This document shows positions 28,050-38,015 of a DNA stretch of 64,000 bases, one piece after another; the stretch's first letter is position 1; the number at the start of each line of letters is the position of its first letter. Below the pieces are notes generated by a model that saw only the letters and a program-made list of their open reading frames with translations, searched no databases and was not told the origin of the DNA. The DNA is from an uncultured Alphaproteobacteria bacterium (lineage in GTDB: Bacteria > Pseudomonadota > Alphaproteobacteria > Rhodobacterales > Rhodobacteraceae): assembly GCA_902596605.1 (NCBI GenBank), contig CACJUU010000003.1:62001-126000 (forward strand). Direction: 5' to 3'. Both the position numbers and the translations under genes were made by a program.

Positions 28050-29304
28050 ACATATTTCATACAAACTCAATCAGCTATTTGTAGAAGAGGTAGCTGTAAG
28101 CGAGATAGCGAATAGTTTTAGAACCCCATTCTATGTCTATTCACGTTCAGGTATAAAGGATAACTTTGAACGATTTACCAAATCATTAAAGGGTTTAAAT
28201 AGTATAATTTGTTACTCAGTAAAAGCTAATTCAAACCTTTCGGTTTTAGAAACTATTGCCAAACTCCGTGGTGGCGCTGATGTTGTTTCACTCGGAGAAT
28301 ACCATAGGGCATTAAGAGCCGGTATCGACCAAAAAAGAATTGTATTTTCTGGAGTAGGAAAACAGGATTTTGAAATCGCTGAAGCACTTAAATCTTCTTT
28401 GTTACAGTTTAATATTGAAAGTGTGTCTGAATTGGAGTCGATCAATAAAATAGCGATTAGCCTCAATAAACAGGCACCAATTGCTTTTAGAGTCAATCCA
28501 GACATTGACGCAGGCACACATGAAAATATTTCAACTGGTAAAGCTGATAATAAATTTGGCATTCCAATTGACAAGGCCATAGAGGTTTACCAGTATGCGA
28601 ACAAACTTGAAAAAATAAAGATTGTGGGTATTGACGTACACATAGGAAGTCAGATAAGTAACTTAAGTGCATTTCGTCAAACATTTGAACACTTAGCAAA
28701 GCTCATTAACGAGCTTAAAAATTTAAATATTCATTTAGAAAATATCGATATTGGTGGTGGCTTGGGCATCAAATATACAGATGATGATTTAGAACCTAAC
28801 CTGCAAGAATATAGTGCCTTGGTGAAGAAGATATTAGGACATTTAAACTGTAGAATTATTTTTGAGCCAGGCAGATATATAGTAGGGAATTGTGGTATTC
28901 TAGTAACTAAGGTTCTTTATCAGAAGACATCTCAAAACAAAAATTTCCTTATTACTGACGCTGGTATGAATGACTTTTCTCGAGCTGCGTTATATGGTGC
29001 AGCTCACAAGTTAATACCATTATCAAAAAAAACGAGTGGAAAGGCTGGAGTCTTTGATGTTGTAGGACCTGTCTGTGAGTCAACAGATACTTTTCTAAAA
29101 AATTATTTTGTAAAGGGAGCAGAAGCAGGAGACTTTCTAGCTTTTTTGGATGTCGGCGCATATGGGGCAGTTTTGTCCTCTGAGTACAATACAAGACCAT
29201 TAGTTCCGGAGATTATGATTTATAAAAAACGTTATGAAGTCGTTAGGTCTAGACCAAAGTATGAAGAAATATTTGACAGAGAAGCTATGCCAAATTGGGA
29301 ATGA
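28042..29304 (+). CDS. lysA: Diaminopimelate decarboxylase
   Basis: PLP enzyme converting meso-diaminopimelate to lysine. The 420 residues have the PLP lysine in YSVKANSNLSVL (Lys61), the glycine-rich phosphate loop in NIDIGGGLGIKY, and the C-terminal active-site segment GPVCESTDTFLKNY, which holds the Cys used across the dimer. It follows the lipoprotein gene with an 8-base overlap and is the third gene of the argH operon. With dapD and dapE it completes the visible part of the lysine pathway. Its end overlaps the zinc-ribbon gene on the other strand by 20 bases. Confidence 0.96.
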   Translation: MNKHISYKLNQLFVEEVAVSEIANSFRTPFYVYSRSGIKDNFERFTKSLKGLNSIICYSVKANSNLSVLETIAKLRGGADVVSLGEYHRALRAGIDQKRIVFSGVGKQDFEIAEALKSSLLQFNIESVSELESINKIAISLNKQAPIAFRVNPDIDAGTHENISTGKADNKFGIPIDKAIEVYQYANKLEKIKIVGIDVHIGSQISNLSAFRQTFEHLAKLINELKNLNIHLENIDIGGGLGIKYTDDDLEPNLQEYSALVKKILGHLNCRIIFEPGRYIVGNCGILVTKVLYQKTSQNKNFLITDAGMNDFSRAALYGAAHKLIPLSKKTSGKAGVFDVVGPVCESTDTFLKNYFVKGAEAGDFLAFLDVGAYGAVLSSEYNTRPLVPEIMIYKKRYEVVRSRPKYEEIFDREAMPNWE

Positions 29305-30040
29305 AACCCAATATCTTGTCAATAGTTATTAAAATGATATCGCTTAAAATCGCAGTATAAAAGCTAATTTGTGACAAAATCTCAGGCGCAAATGGTACTT
29401 CTCTAAGTATATCCTCTAGAAACAAAATAATTAGGCTATAGGTAAAAAAACTAATTATTAGTACGATTGATAAGGTTACTATAAATTTTCGCTTCTTTGG
29501 CTTGTTTTCTCTCGAGATCGTCTCTTTATTTTCGGGGTTTGGTTGCTTAGCCTTTTTCAATAGTTCAGATGACTCTTTGAGCCTTCTCTCGATCTCTATT
29601 TCTTTGATATCCCGCACTTCAATTTCCTCATTAACAGGGCTCTCTTGATTGCTTCTGATTTTTGGAAATGTTTTAGAGGGGCCTTTTTCCCCAATCTCGT
29701 TATTTTCCTCATTCGTCTCAAATTGAAAAATATGGTCAGTCTGAGTATTCTTCATTTTTGGGTCTGTGCTAGTTTTAAGGTGACCAAAACTATTTTGAAC
29801 TTCCTCAAGAGCTAACGAATTTAACTCCATTTTTTCCGATTCAGTATTTGTGTTTTCAATTACATTATCACTTTTAGATGCCACTGAGGCAGCTGCTAGT
29901 CTTTTTGTTCTTTCAAGGCTTTCAAACTTGTCGACCCAGGAGTTTCCACATTCAATACAAACAAATTTAACCGTCTTAGTTAGAGACGATCTCTCATTTA
30001 CTTTGTATTCAGCATTACAATCAGGGCAGAAAACGTGCAT
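29285..30040 (-). CDS. Zinc-ribbon (MJ0042-type) protein with C-terminal membrane anchor
   Basis: A 251-residue protein with an N-terminal zinc ribbon of the MJ0042 type (CPDCNAEYKV and FVCIECGNSWVDKF, two CxxC knuckles between residues 5 and 31). A long charged, low-complexity linker (about 45-185, rich in E, N and K) follows, then a hydrophobic segment near 187-208 (FIVTLSIVLIISFFTYSLII). In alphaproteobacteria such proteins are typically encoded next to ftsE-ftsX, but those genes are absent here. Function is unknown. The linker diverges quickly, so only the ends are informative. Confidence 0.72.
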   Translation of the reverse strand: MHVFCPDCNAEYKVNERSSLTKTVKFVCIECGNSWVDKFESLERTKRLAAASVASKSDNVIENTNTESEKMELNSLALEEVQNSFGHLKTSTDPKMKNTQTDHIFQFETNEENNEIGEKGPSKTFPKIRSNQESPVNEEIEVRDIKEIEIERRLKESSELLKKAKQPNPENKETISRENKPKKRKFIVTLSIVLIISFFTYSLIILFLEDILREVPFAPEILSQISFYTAILSDIILITIDKILGFIPNLA

Positions 30041-30138
30041 TAATTAATATATTTTCTCTTGTCAACAGTCTGTGATAATAAAGTGAAAGTATAATTTTTT
30101 AAATAAAATTCTGACTTACAGGTAAGAAAGTTCAATAA

Positions 30139-30864
30139 ATGACGAGTAAATTAAAAGATATTAGTACAGGATTGATTATTTATACTCTTTTGGGCACTAT
30201 GGGAATATTTCTGCTACCTTATGCCAGCACCTCTAAAGAAAACTGTTTGAAAGTAATCAAATTATACTGTCGAGTAGTTTTTTGGATACTAAAAAAAGTT
30301 TATAATATAGAAATATTGGTAAAAGGTGTTGTACCAGATAATAGTCCCTCAATAGTGTGCTCAAAACACCAATCGTTTTTAGATGTTTTGATTTTGTTAA
30401 ACGTCTTACCTGAGCCAAAATTTTTAATGAAGTCAGAACTATCTTGGATTCCAATACTTTCTATATATGCAAGAAAAATTGGGTGTGTAAATGTAAAAAG
30501 AAACGATAAGTTAAAAAGTCGGCGTGCTCTAAAAGAAGCAATTACAAAGGAGGCTCGAAATCAATCGGGTCAATTAATAATTTATCCCGAAGGTACAAGA
30601 ACTATACCTGGACAAAAGGTAGAATATAAGAAGGGTGTTTTGGTCTTATTCTCTAGTCTTAAGCGTCCTCTATATTTAGTTTCAACAAACGCGGGCGTAG
30701 CGTGGTCAAAAAGCGGTGAGTTTAAAGAAAATTCTAACGCAACGATAAACTTTATAGAGAAGATAAATCATACAAAAAAAGGAGAACATAATTTGAACTA
30801 TATCAAAAGCAAGATTGAAGAAGATTCTCAAAAACTCTATAAGGACGTGGTCTTTAGAGGTTAG
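30139..30864 (+). CDS. plsC: 1-acyl-sn-glycerol-3-phosphate acyltransferase
   Basis: Adds the second acyl chain to lysophosphatidic acid, making phosphatidic acid at the inner membrane. The 241 residues start with a hydrophobic segment (about 11-28). They then show the acyltransferase box KHQSFLDVL (HX4D), the substrate-binding block [11 protein letters not shown] and [13 protein letters not shown]. Length is normal for PlsC. The stop overlaps that of accA on the opposite strand by 11 bases, placing two lipid genes end to end. Confidence 0.93.
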   Translation: MTSKLKDISTGLIIYTLLGTMGIFLLPYASTSKENCLKVIKLYCRVVFWILKKVYNIEILVKGVVPDNSPSIVCSKHQSFLDVLILLNVLPEPKFLMKSELSWIPILSIYARKIGCVNVKRNDKLKSRRALKEAITKEARNQSGQLIIYPEGTRTIPGQKVEYKKGVLVLFSSLKRPLYLVSTNAGVAWSKSGEFKENSNATINFIEKINHTKKGEHNLNYIKSKIEEDSQKLYKDVVFRG

Positions 30865-31813
30865 ATAAAGAACCCATATTTATATACTTATCTGCACGTT
30901 GTTTTTTGATCTTTTGTCTGTCTATTTTCTGGAAAGCGATAATTTCTTCCAAGAGGGTTTTTTTAACCTCTTCTAAAGCTTTATTTTTGTCCCTGTGCGC
31001 ACCACCCAAGGGTTCCTTAATTACTTTGTCTACCACACCTATCTTTTTAAGATGTTGTGCAGTTAACTTTAATGCATCTGCAGCTTCTCTCATTTTATCA
31101 GAATTTTTCCAAAGAATAGAAGCGCACCCTTCTGGAGAAATTACAGAATAAATAGAATGCTCCAACATTATTAGCGTATTTGCGGACGCCATTGCTATTG
31201 CACCACCGGAACCTCCCTCACCAATAATAATTGAAATTATTGGAACAGATACTTCTAAGCATGTTTGAGTGGACCTAGCTATTGCTTCGGCTTGCCCCCT
31301 TTCCTCGGCTCCTTTACCAGGATATGCCCCCGGGGTATCAATAAATGTTATTATTGGGAGACCGAATTTGTCAGCTAATTTCATAAGACGAGCTGCCTTT
31401 CTATATCCTTCAGGTCTTGCCATCCCAAAATTTCTCTGCAATCTACTCTCGGTAGAATTACCTTTCTCATGCCCTATTACCACTACCGGGGTATCTCCTA
31501 ATCGACCTAGACCCCCGACTATAGCAAGGTCCTCAGCAAAATTTCGGTCCCCGCTTAAAGGAGTATATTCATTTATTATGTAGTTGATATAGTCTGTAGT
31601 GTGTGGTCTCTCAGGGTGTCTAGCCACTTGACATTTACGCCAAGGACTCAATTCGGCATAAAGATTGCTGAGTAAATCCACAGCTTTACTATTTAAAAGC
31701 TTTATCTCATTCTTTATATTTTTGCTGCTCGAGCTATCTGGCAAACCCTCAAGGTCTGAAATCTTACTTTGAACTTCTGCAAGATCTTTTTCAAAATCCA
31801 GATAAATTGTCAT
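30854..31813 (-). CDS. accA: Acetyl-CoA carboxylase carboxyltransferase subunit alpha
   Basis: One half of the carboxyltransferase that makes malonyl-CoA for fatty acid synthesis. The 319 residues show [20 protein letters not shown] at the N-terminus, [19 protein letters not shown], and the crotonase-fold core [40 protein letters not shown] is the conserved oxyanion region. It begins one base inside the mcl1 stop (TAATG), so it is translated with that gene. accBC and accD are not in the window. Confidence 0.96.
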   Translation of the reverse strand: MTIYLDFEKDLAEVQSKISDLEGLPDSSSSKNIKNEIKLLNSKAVDLLSNLYAELSPWRKCQVARHPERPHTTDYINYIINEYTPLSGDRNFAEDLAIVGGLGRLGDTPVVVIGHEKGNSTESRLQRNFGMARPEGYRKAARLMKLADKFGLPIITFIDTPGAYPGKGAEERGQAEAIARSTQTCLEVSVPIISIIIGEGGSGGAIAMASANTLIMLEHSIYSVISPEGCASILWKNSDKMREAADALKLTAQHLKKIGVVDKVIKEPLGGAHRDKNKALEEVKKTLLEEIIAFQKIDRQKIKKQRADKYINMGSLSNL

Positions 31814-32778
31814 TAACTTATATTTTTTATTTTATTATGTTGATCGATTAGTACCTTCGCTTGTTTAATTGAAGCTATATCAATTAACTTTCCATTAAAA
31901 ACAGCTGCTCCAGCACCTTTAGCTTCCGCATCTTCCATTGCACTAATAATACCTTTTGCATTCTCTATTGCTTTCTCAGAGGGAGTAAATACTTCATTTG
32001 CAAGTTCAATCTGTGAAGGGTGAATGGCCCATTTCCCAGCCATACCAAGAGTAGCCGACCTTTTAGCTTGAGCGATATAGTTCTCTTTATCAGAAATATC
32101 GCCAAAAGGGCCATCTACTGGCAGAATCCCATTAGCTCTGCAAGCTGCTATCATAGCAACCATAGGATGATGCCAAGGATCCATCAAAAGTTTTTCACCG
32201 TTTTTGGAGTTGGTATAATATCCTTCTTGAGTTCCACCAATATTAGTGGTTTGCATTCCCATTGAGGCCGCATAATCGGCAACGCCAAAACTCATCGCTA
32301 CTAAACGGTCACTGGCCAATGCGATCTCATTAATATTTTCAATTCCAGCTGCTGTTTCAATAATGATTTCGAATTTTAAATTTTTCTTTCGCTTATTTTT
32401 CTTTTCCAAAGCAGTAACAAGCGCATCTACCGTATATATATCGCTAGAATTACCCACCTTTGGTATCATAATGCAGTCTAATCTTTCAGTTGAGTTATCG
32501 ACTAACGACAAAATATCGTCGACCCAATACTCTGTATCCAATCCATTTATGCGAACCGACAGAGTCTTGTCGGCCCAGTCAATATTATTTATAGCCTTTG
32601 TAATCTTTTGTCTCGCTTCAATCTTGCTAGGAGGTGCCACACTATCTTCTAAATCAAGATTAATGACATCAGCCTGAGAGGAGGCCATCTTTTCGAAAAG
32701 TTCTGGTCTCGAGCCTGGGCCAAATAGCTGGCATCTATTTAATCTTTCAGGAATAGGTGGCTGTATTAAAAAACTCAT
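31813..32778 (-). CDS. mcl1: L-malyl-CoA / beta-methylmalyl-CoA lyase
   Basis: CitE-like enzyme that cleaves beta-methylmalyl-CoA to propionyl-CoA and glyoxylate, and interconverts malyl-CoA with acetyl-CoA plus glyoxylate. The 321 residues match the Rhodobacter Mcl1 type along their length: [20 protein letters not shown] near the start, [53 protein letters not shown] with the metal-binding Glu, [26 protein letters not shown] and [20 protein letters not shown]. This is a core step of the ethylmalonyl-CoA pathway. Upstream of the ATG is an unremarkable 76-base gap to the next gene. Confidence 0.92.
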   Translation of the reverse strand: MSFLIQPPIPERLNRCQLFGPGSRPELFEKMASSQADVINLDLEDSVAPPSKIEARQKITKAINNIDWADKTLSVRINGLDTEYWVDDILSLVDNSTERLDCIMIPKVGNSSDIYTVDALVTALEKKNKRKKNLKFEIIIETAAGIENINEIALASDRLVAMSFGVADYAASMGMQTTNIGGTQEGYYTNSKNGEKLLMDPWHHPMVAMIAACRANGILPVDGPFGDISDKENYIAQAKRSATLGMAGKWAIHPSQIELANEVFTPSEKAIENAKGIISAMEDAEAKGAGAAVFNGKLIDIASIKQAKVLIDQHNKIKNIS

Positions 32779-32854
32779 GTCAAACCCTTCTTTTTTTATT
32801 TAGCTTTCGAAGATTTCTTCTATAAAAAATATCCTAACAAGTAAACCAAAAAAC

Positions 32855-34021
32855 TTATAAAAAAGTTTTAGATAATCTGTTGATAGCCAAATCCAATATT
32901 TCTGTCCTGCAAGCTATATTAAACCTTGCAAACTTGCCTGAATTTTTGCCAAAACCACTTCCAAAACTGGGGGCAACTCCAGCATCTTTTATAAGCATGT
33001 TTTTTAACTCTAACTCAGTAATGTTTAGTTGACTGAAATCCACCCACGCAAGATAGGTAGACTCCAGATCGAATATTTTCACCTTATTAAGCGATTTCAT
33101 AGCGGTAGTAAAAATATTTTTATTCTTCTCTAAGTAATGCATAAGTTGATTTAGCCACTCCTCTCCCTCGCTGTAGGCTGCCTCTGTCATTATCATCCCA
33201 AACCTATTTGGTGTCTTGCCGAAGGCAGCATGTTCTCTATCATAGATTGAACGAAGTTTATGATTTGGAATTATTGTTGTTCCAGTATGACACCCTGCAA
33301 TGTTGAATGTTTTGGTTGCCGCTGTAAATATTAGGCTTATTTCTTCTGCATCAGGGACTGCTTTCAGAAAAGTGGTATGATGTTTATCTGAGAAGGTTAA
33401 ATCATGATGAATTTCATCCATAAAGATAAGGATTTTATTGTTCCTACAAAACTCTGCTAAAGTGGATAGCGTCTCCTTACTCCAAATTTTGCCTCCAGGA
33501 TTATGTGGGCTACAAAAAATAATAATTTTCTCTTTACCGGATATGTTTTTGTCTAGCTCATTGAAATCTACTTCATATTGACCTCCGACTATTTTCAAAG
33601 GAATTTCTTTTGCTACTCGTCCGTTGTTCCTAATTGTATTAAAAAAAGAGTAATAAATAGGGGAAAAAAGTAATATTTCGTCGCCCGGGTCCGAGAACGC
33701 TCGCAAGCCCATGCCAATTCCGGAGTTGACACCGTGCACAACTGAACACCATTCCTCAGAAATATCCCAATCGTGCCTATTTTTCATCCATTTTTTTATT
33801 GAGTTAATAAAAGACTTGTTGTTGCCATAGTATCCAAAAACGCCGTGCGATACTTCTTTTTCAAGCGCTTTGATGACAGACTTTGGAGGATTAAAATCCA
33901 TGTCAGCAACCCACATGGATATACACGTATCTTGGCTCGTTCCGTATAAACTTTCTAACCCGTCAAACTTTGATAGATTTGCGTGTCTATTATCTATGTA
34001 TTTATCAAAATTAACTATCAT
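32855..34021 (-). CDS. PatB/MalY-type aminotransferase, probable cystathionine beta-lyase
   Basis: Fold-type I PLP enzyme of 388 residues. The opening DTCISMWVADMDFNPPKSV is the hallmark of the PatB/MalY group, which are usually carbon-sulfur beta-lyases rather than transaminases. FCSPHNPGGKIWSKETL and FMDEIHHDLTFSD line the cofactor site. The PLP Lys is in FTAATKTFNIAGCHTG (about residue 234), and FNIACRTEILDLAINRL ends the chain. The likely reaction is cystathionine to homocysteine in methionine synthesis. A different aminotransferase role cannot be excluded. It is a single gene, divergent from def. Confidence 0.85.
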   Translation of the reverse strand: MIVNFDKYIDNRHANLSKFDGLESLYGTSQDTCISMWVADMDFNPPKSVIKALEKEVSHGVFGYYGNNKSFINSIKKWMKNRHDWDISEEWCSVVHGVNSGIGMGLRAFSDPGDEILLFSPIYYSFFNTIRNNGRVAKEIPLKIVGGQYEVDFNELDKNISGKEKIIIFCSPHNPGGKIWSKETLSTLAEFCRNNKILIFMDEIHHDLTFSDKHHTTFLKAVPDAEEISLIFTAATKTFNIAGCHTGTTIIPNHKLRSIYDREHAAFGKTPNRFGMIMTEAAYSEGEEWLNQLMHYLEKNKNIFTTAMKSLNKVKIFDLESTYLAWVDFSQLNITELELKNMLIKDAGVAPSFGSGFGKNSGKFARFNIACRTEILDLAINRLSKTFL

Positions 34022-34088
34022 TTGGCCAGCAGGTCATGTATAAGAATTTATTTAAATATAGTCTAGTAATAATCGTTTAAAAATCAAA

Positions 34089-34607
34089 ATGACAGTTAAA
34101 AAAATATTACTTTACCCAAACCCCCTATTACTTCAAGAAAGTGCTAAAATAGAAAAATTTGATGAAAGCCTAGTAAGACTTTCTAGAGATCTAATCGATA
34201 CTATGTATGATGCGGACGGTGTGGGGTTGGCTGCTCCACAAATAGGTATAAATAAAAGAATATTTGTAATGGATTGCTCTCGAGAAGACGAAGAAAAAGA
34301 TTGTAGAATTGTAATTAACCCCGAGATAAAGTACCGATCTGAGGAGTTTGGCTCATACAAGGAGGGATGCTTGTCCATTCCTGGAATAACGGAGGAAATA
34401 TCAAGGCCAAAGGTAATCAAGGTGGTGTATCAAGGTATTGATGGAGTATTTCAAAGAAATACATATGAAGATCTGTGGTCGACGTGTTTTCAACATGAAT
34501 TTGATCATTTAAATGGGAAGCTCTTTATTGATCATCTTCGTCCCATGAAAAAGATCCTCGTGAAGAATAAAATGAAAAAATCTCTTAAAAAGGAAAAAAG
34601 GGAATAG
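34089..34607 (+). CDS. def: Peptide deformylase
   Basis: Metalloenzyme that removes the formyl group from nascent proteins. The 172 residues carry all three motifs: GVGLAAPQIG (about 45-54), EGCLSIPG with the metal Cys, and QHEFDHLNG with two metal His and the catalytic Glu. It is three bases upstream of fmt, the enzyme that adds the formyl group, a nearly universal pairing. Length is typical. Confidence 0.97.
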   Translation: MTVKKILLYPNPLLLQESAKIEKFDESLVRLSRDLIDTMYDADGVGLAAPQIGINKRIFVMDCSREDEEKDCRIVINPEIKYRSEEFGSYKEGCLSIPGITEEISRPKVIKVVYQGIDGVFQRNTYEDLWSTCFQHEFDHLNGKLFIDHLRPMKKILVKNKMKKSLKKEKRE

Positions 34608-34610
34608 AAA

Positions 34611-35531
34611 ATGAAGATTGTATTTATGGGATCGTCGACATTTGCAATTCCATCACTTCGGACTTTAGAACGAGCGCAATATGATGTGAAAGCGGTATAT
34701 AGCCAACCCCCACGAAAAGCAGGTCGGGGTAAGCGGTATAAGGAGGTTCCACTGGCAGAGTTCGCATTTTCTCTAGGTTTAAAGGTAGAGCAACCGCAGA
34801 CATTTAATGACTCTGATGTTTTAACTGTCCTAAAGAGTTACAAGCCCGATTTTCTAGTGGTGGTAGCGTATGGACTTCTTCTACCAAGAGAAGTATTAGA
34901 AATCCCAAAAGAATTTTCTATAAACGTCCATGGCTCTTTTTTGCCTTTCTGGAGGGGAGCAGCCCCTATAAATCATGCGATTTTTAATAGAGACTCCTAC
35001 ACTGGAGTATCCATAATCAAAATGAGTGAAGAGCTAGATGCCGGGCCTATATTGCGTCAGGAAAAAGTAATGCTTGATCATACGGAAACCTTTGGGTCGT
35101 TGCATCAAGTATTGAGCGAAATTGGGGCAAAAAATCTGTTGGAAACGCTCGTGAATATTGATGCATACGAGCAAGTATTACAAAATGAAAAGTTTGTTAG
35201 TTATGCCCCCAAGATTAAAAAATTGGATGCAAAGTTAGACTTCAATAGCCAGGCCTCTGAATTAGAGGCCAGAATAAGGGGCTTAGCGCCTACACCAGGC
35301 GCTTGGTTTGAATATAAGAAGGAGCGCTTCAAAGTATTTAGCGCTGAAGTAGTTGAAGGTAATGGAAAAGCTGGCTCAATTATAAATGAAAATTTGACCA
35401 TAGCATGTGGGAAGAAAGCATTGAAGATTCTTGAAATTCAAAAGCAAGGCAAAACTGTTATGAGAGTGAGTGACTTGCTTAGAGGTTTTAAGTTCAAAAA
35501 AGGTGATAACGTTAACCAATCAAGTCATTAG
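34611..35531 (+). CDS. fmt: Methionyl-tRNA formyltransferase
   Basis: Formylates initiator Met-tRNA using 10-formyltetrahydrofolate. The 306 residues start MKIVFMGSSTFAIPSLRTLE. They contain the folate-binding and catalytic segment NVHGSFLPFWRGAAPINHAI (with the conserved Asn and His) and ELDAGPIL. A C-terminal OB-like domain (about 205-306) follows. truA, which often comes next in alphaproteobacteria, is missing; instead rnhA converges and overlaps by 20 bases. Confidence 0.96.
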   Translation: MKIVFMGSSTFAIPSLRTLERAQYDVKAVYSQPPRKAGRGKRYKEVPLAEFAFSLGLKVEQPQTFNDSDVLTVLKSYKPDFLVVVAYGLLLPREVLEIPKEFSINVHGSFLPFWRGAAPINHAIFNRDSYTGVSIIKMSEELDAGPILRQEKVMLDHTETFGSLHQVLSEIGAKNLLETLVNIDAYEQVLQNEKFVSYAPKIKKLDAKLDFNSQASELEARIRGLAPTPGAWFEYKKERFKVFSAEVVEGNGKAGSIINENLTIACGKKALKILEIQKQGKTVMRVSDLLRGFKFKKGDNVNQSSH

Positions 35532-35979
35532 ATGCTTCTTCACGTCCTTTAACAGCGAGTGTGTCGGCTTTCTCATTTCCGAGTACTCCCGCATGACCTT
35601 TTATCCATACCCATTCTACATTTTGATTTTTTGTCAAATTAAAAAGTTCTTCCCATAATAAACGATTAGCAACTGGTTTTTTAGAGGCTGTATTCCAATT
35701 ATTTTTAAGCCATCCAAAAATCCATTTTGTTATTCCCTCTACAACATACTTACTGTCGGTAAAAATGGTAATATCAACATTTTTTCTTTTTAAGATTTCT
35801 AAAGCTTTTATAGCGGCTGTTAGTTCCATTATTTGATTAGTTGTTTTTTTGTTTTTTCCATAAAAGACCTCTTCCTTCATGATTTCACCTACATTATTTT
35901 CAGCAACTAAATAAACACCCCATCCCCCGGGACCTGGGTTTCCGCTACATGCCCCATCAGTGTAAGCTTTTACTTTCAT
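35512..35979 (-). CDS. rnhA: Ribonuclease HI
   Basis: Degrades the RNA strand of RNA-DNA hybrids. The 155 residues show all active-site positions: Asp in YTDGACSGNPGPGGWG, Glu in TTNQIMELTAAIKAL, Asp in TIFTDSKYVVEGI, the mobile His in WIKGHAGVLGNEKADTLA and the last Asp in the same segment. It is the third gene after ispH and DUF3429, with three bases between it and DUF3429. An ispH-rnhA linkage is common in alphaproteobacteria. Confidence 0.97.
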   Translation of the reverse strand: MKVKAYTDGACSGNPGPGGWGVYLVAENNVGEIMKEEVFYGKNKKTTNQIMELTAAIKALEILKRKNVDITIFTDSKYVVEGITKWIFGWLKNNWNTASKKPVANRLLWEELFNLTKNQNVEWVWIKGHAGVLGNEKADTLAVKGREEASNDLIG

Positions 35980-35982
35980 CTT

Positions 35983-36414
35983 TTAAATTCGGAAACCCAT
36001 TAAAATTAGCAAAAATACTACTATAGATGTCATTGGAAATCGCAAGTTAAGCCACCATTCGGGTAAAGTTTTAAATCTATACAACTTTCTTTCAATTTCT
36101 AAAACTATGAGAAACCCCAAAGCAATTACAAAGCTTTGCATGAAAGGTACAGCAACTGATAAAAGTGCTAGTAGGACTGGCACAATACTAAACCAAAGTA
36201 AAAGTACTCTTTCTCTATCAAGTGATGAGACGTAGAACACACAACCACTCATAAAAGAAAGAATAAATCCACTATAGATTATTGCAACCCTTACCAACTC
36301 TTCTTTTAAGCTTTCGCGCAGACCGATATTAAAGGTCGACGCCAGCCCCACCAATATCGGAGTGAGCCCGAGCAAACTTGCGACCAATACGCTTTTTGGT
36401 ACTTTATGAAACAT
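35983..36414 (-). CDS. DUF3429 family membrane protein
   Basis: A 143-residue integral membrane protein with about five hydrophobic stretches. The spacing and motifs (VRVAIIYSGFILSFMSGCVF, then LPEWWLNLRFPMTSIVVF) resemble the DUF3429 family. No function is known. It is packed between ispH (one base) and rnhA (three bases), so it is certainly co-transcribed. In many alphaproteobacteria this slot holds thrB (homoserine kinase), which is absent here. Confidence 0.75.
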   Translation of the reverse strand: MFHKVPKSVLVASLLGLTPILVGLASTFNIGLRESLKEELVRVAIIYSGFILSFMSGCVFYVSSLDRERVLLLWFSIVPVLLALLSVAVPFMQSFVIALGFLIVLEIERKLYRFKTLPEWWLNLRFPMTSIVVFLLILMGFRI

Positions 36415-36415
36415 T

Positions 36416-37372
36416 TTACCTCAATGCGAGTGGAACCTTAAACTCAATAGTCTCTTTTTTTGTGGTATCATAAATTAAACTCGTATCAAACTTTTCTTGG
36501 ATGCTGCTTATAACCTCTTTAACTAGATGATCTGGCGCTGAGGCTCCTGAGGTAATCCCTATAGAATTGGCTTCTTTAACCTTTACCCAGTCAATTTTTT
36601 TATAATCCTCAATTAAGTATGACTTTGTACATCCACTATTTTTTGCTACATCAACCAGTCTCTGAGAATTAGATGAGTTCTCTGACCCTACAACCAACAT
36701 TAAGTCTACGTGTTTTACAAGTCTCTTGACTTCCTCTTGTCTATTAGTGGTGGCATAGCAGATATCTTCTTTCTTTGGGTTTTCTATTGATGGGAACTTT
36801 TTGTTTAGAGCTAGAGCTATCTCTTTAGTATCATCTACAGATAGGGTTGTTTGAGTAACGTAAGCTAACTTTGGGTATTCAGATGGATCGATTTTCTCAA
36901 CGTCAGCCGTATTTTCAACCAACAAAACCTCTCCTTCCGGCAGTTGACCCATAGTACCAATTGTTTCAGGATGCCCACGATGCCCAATCATTATTATTTT
37001 ATAACCTTTGTCATAATATCTTTTGATTTCATTGTGAACTTTCGTTACTAACGGACAAGTAGCATCTACAAAAAGCATTTGCCTTTCTTCTGCCTCTTCA
37101 GGAACCGTTTTCGGCACACCATGAGCAGAAAATACTACAGGTCGATCTACGGGGCAATCTTTCAACTCCTCTACGAAGACAGCTCCCTTCTTTTTAAGGT
37201 CATGAACAACATGTTTGTTATGGACAATTTCATGTCTGACATAAATGGGTGGTCCCCATTTATTTAATGCTAGCTCTACCATCTCTATCGCTCTGTCAAC
37301 ACCAGCACAAAAACCCCTTGGATTAGCCAGGTGTATCTTCTTTACAGCTGAAGTTTCTAGCGCATTCGTCAT
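36416..37372 (-). CDS. ispH: 4-hydroxy-3-methylbut-2-enyl diphosphate reductase
   Basis: Iron-sulfur enzyme that makes isopentenyl and dimethylallyl diphosphate, the last step of the non-mevalonate pathway. The 318 residues have the three cluster cysteines in [30 protein letters not shown] and [16 protein letters not shown], and the substrate-binding histidines in [12 protein letters not shown] and [14 protein letters not shown]. It heads a three-gene operon and diverges from folK over 57 bases. Confidence 0.96.
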   Translation of the reverse strand: MTNALETSAVKKIHLANPRGFCAGVDRAIEMVELALNKWGPPIYVRHEIVHNKHVVHDLKKKGAVFVEELKDCPVDRPVVFSAHGVPKTVPEEAEERQMLFVDATCPLVTKVHNEIKRYYDKGYKIIMIGHRGHPETIGTMGQLPEGEVLLVENTADVEKIDPSEYPKLAYVTQTTLSVDDTKEIALALNKKFPSIENPKKEDICYATTNRQEEVKRLVKHVDLMLVVGSENSSNSQRLVDVAKNSGCTKSYLIEDYKKIDWVKVKEANSIGITSGASAPDHLVKEVISSIQEKFDTSLIYDTTKKETIEFKVPLALR

Positions 37373-37429
37373 GAGTAAAGCGTATACTTTTTTTTATAAA
37401 AAAACTATCTTTTTAAAAAGCGAGAGAAA

Positions 37430-37996
37430 ATGAATAATTATATTGTTGTGTTGGGGTCTAATTTATCGAGTGAATTTGGCAATAGTGCTGAAACACTAAA
37501 AAAATGTGTGGATGAAATAAGATCTAACCCGGGTATAGAGTCTCTATTAGAGAGCAATTGGTATATTTCTGCGAGCTTTCTGAATAAGAGAGATCCTCGA
37601 TATATCAATGTTGGGATCAGGTTCAGCACAAAACTTAAACCAATAAAGCTATTGAATTTTACTTCTGGCTTAGAGAATAAATATGGAAGAAAGCGCCAAG
37701 AAAGGTGGGGACCTAGGACCTGCGATATCGATATTTTACTATGCGATCAACAAATTTTACCCAGCAAGTTATGTTTTAACAAATGGCTGAATTTGAACTT
37801 ATCAGATCAAATAAGGCTAGTGCCAAATGAATTAATTTTACCTCACCCAAGATTGCAAGAAAGGACATTTTTTTTAAGGCCCTTAGATGATCTTCAACCT
37901 GACTGGATACATCCATTTTTAAAGGTGAAAGCAAAGGAAATGCTTGACAGTCTTCCACCCTATGAACTAGAGAGTATACAACAATTAAAACTCTAA
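37430..37996 (+). CDS. folK: 2-amino-4-hydroxy-6-hydroxymethyldihydropteridine pyrophosphokinase
   Basis: Transfers pyrophosphate from ATP to the pterin in folate synthesis. The 188 residues show IVVLGSNLSSEFGNSAETL at the N-terminus and the ATP/metal motif RQERWGPRTCDIDILLCDQ, followed by LILPHPRLQERTFFLRPL. This order matches family members, with a slightly long C-terminus. It lies 19 bases upstream of rpoZ, as in many alphaproteobacteria, and starts the long rightward operon. Confidence 0.93.
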   Translation: MNNYIVVLGSNLSSEFGNSAETLKKCVDEIRSNPGIESLLESNWYISASFLNKRDPRYINVGIRFSTKLKPIKLLNFTSGLENKYGRKRQERWGPRTCDIDILLCDQQILPSKLCFNKWLNLNLSDQIRLVPNELILPHPRLQERTFFLRPLDDLQPDWIHPFLKVKAKEMLDSLPPYELESIQQLKL

Positions 37997-38015
37997 GAAA
38001 TAAAAAGGAATGCTT

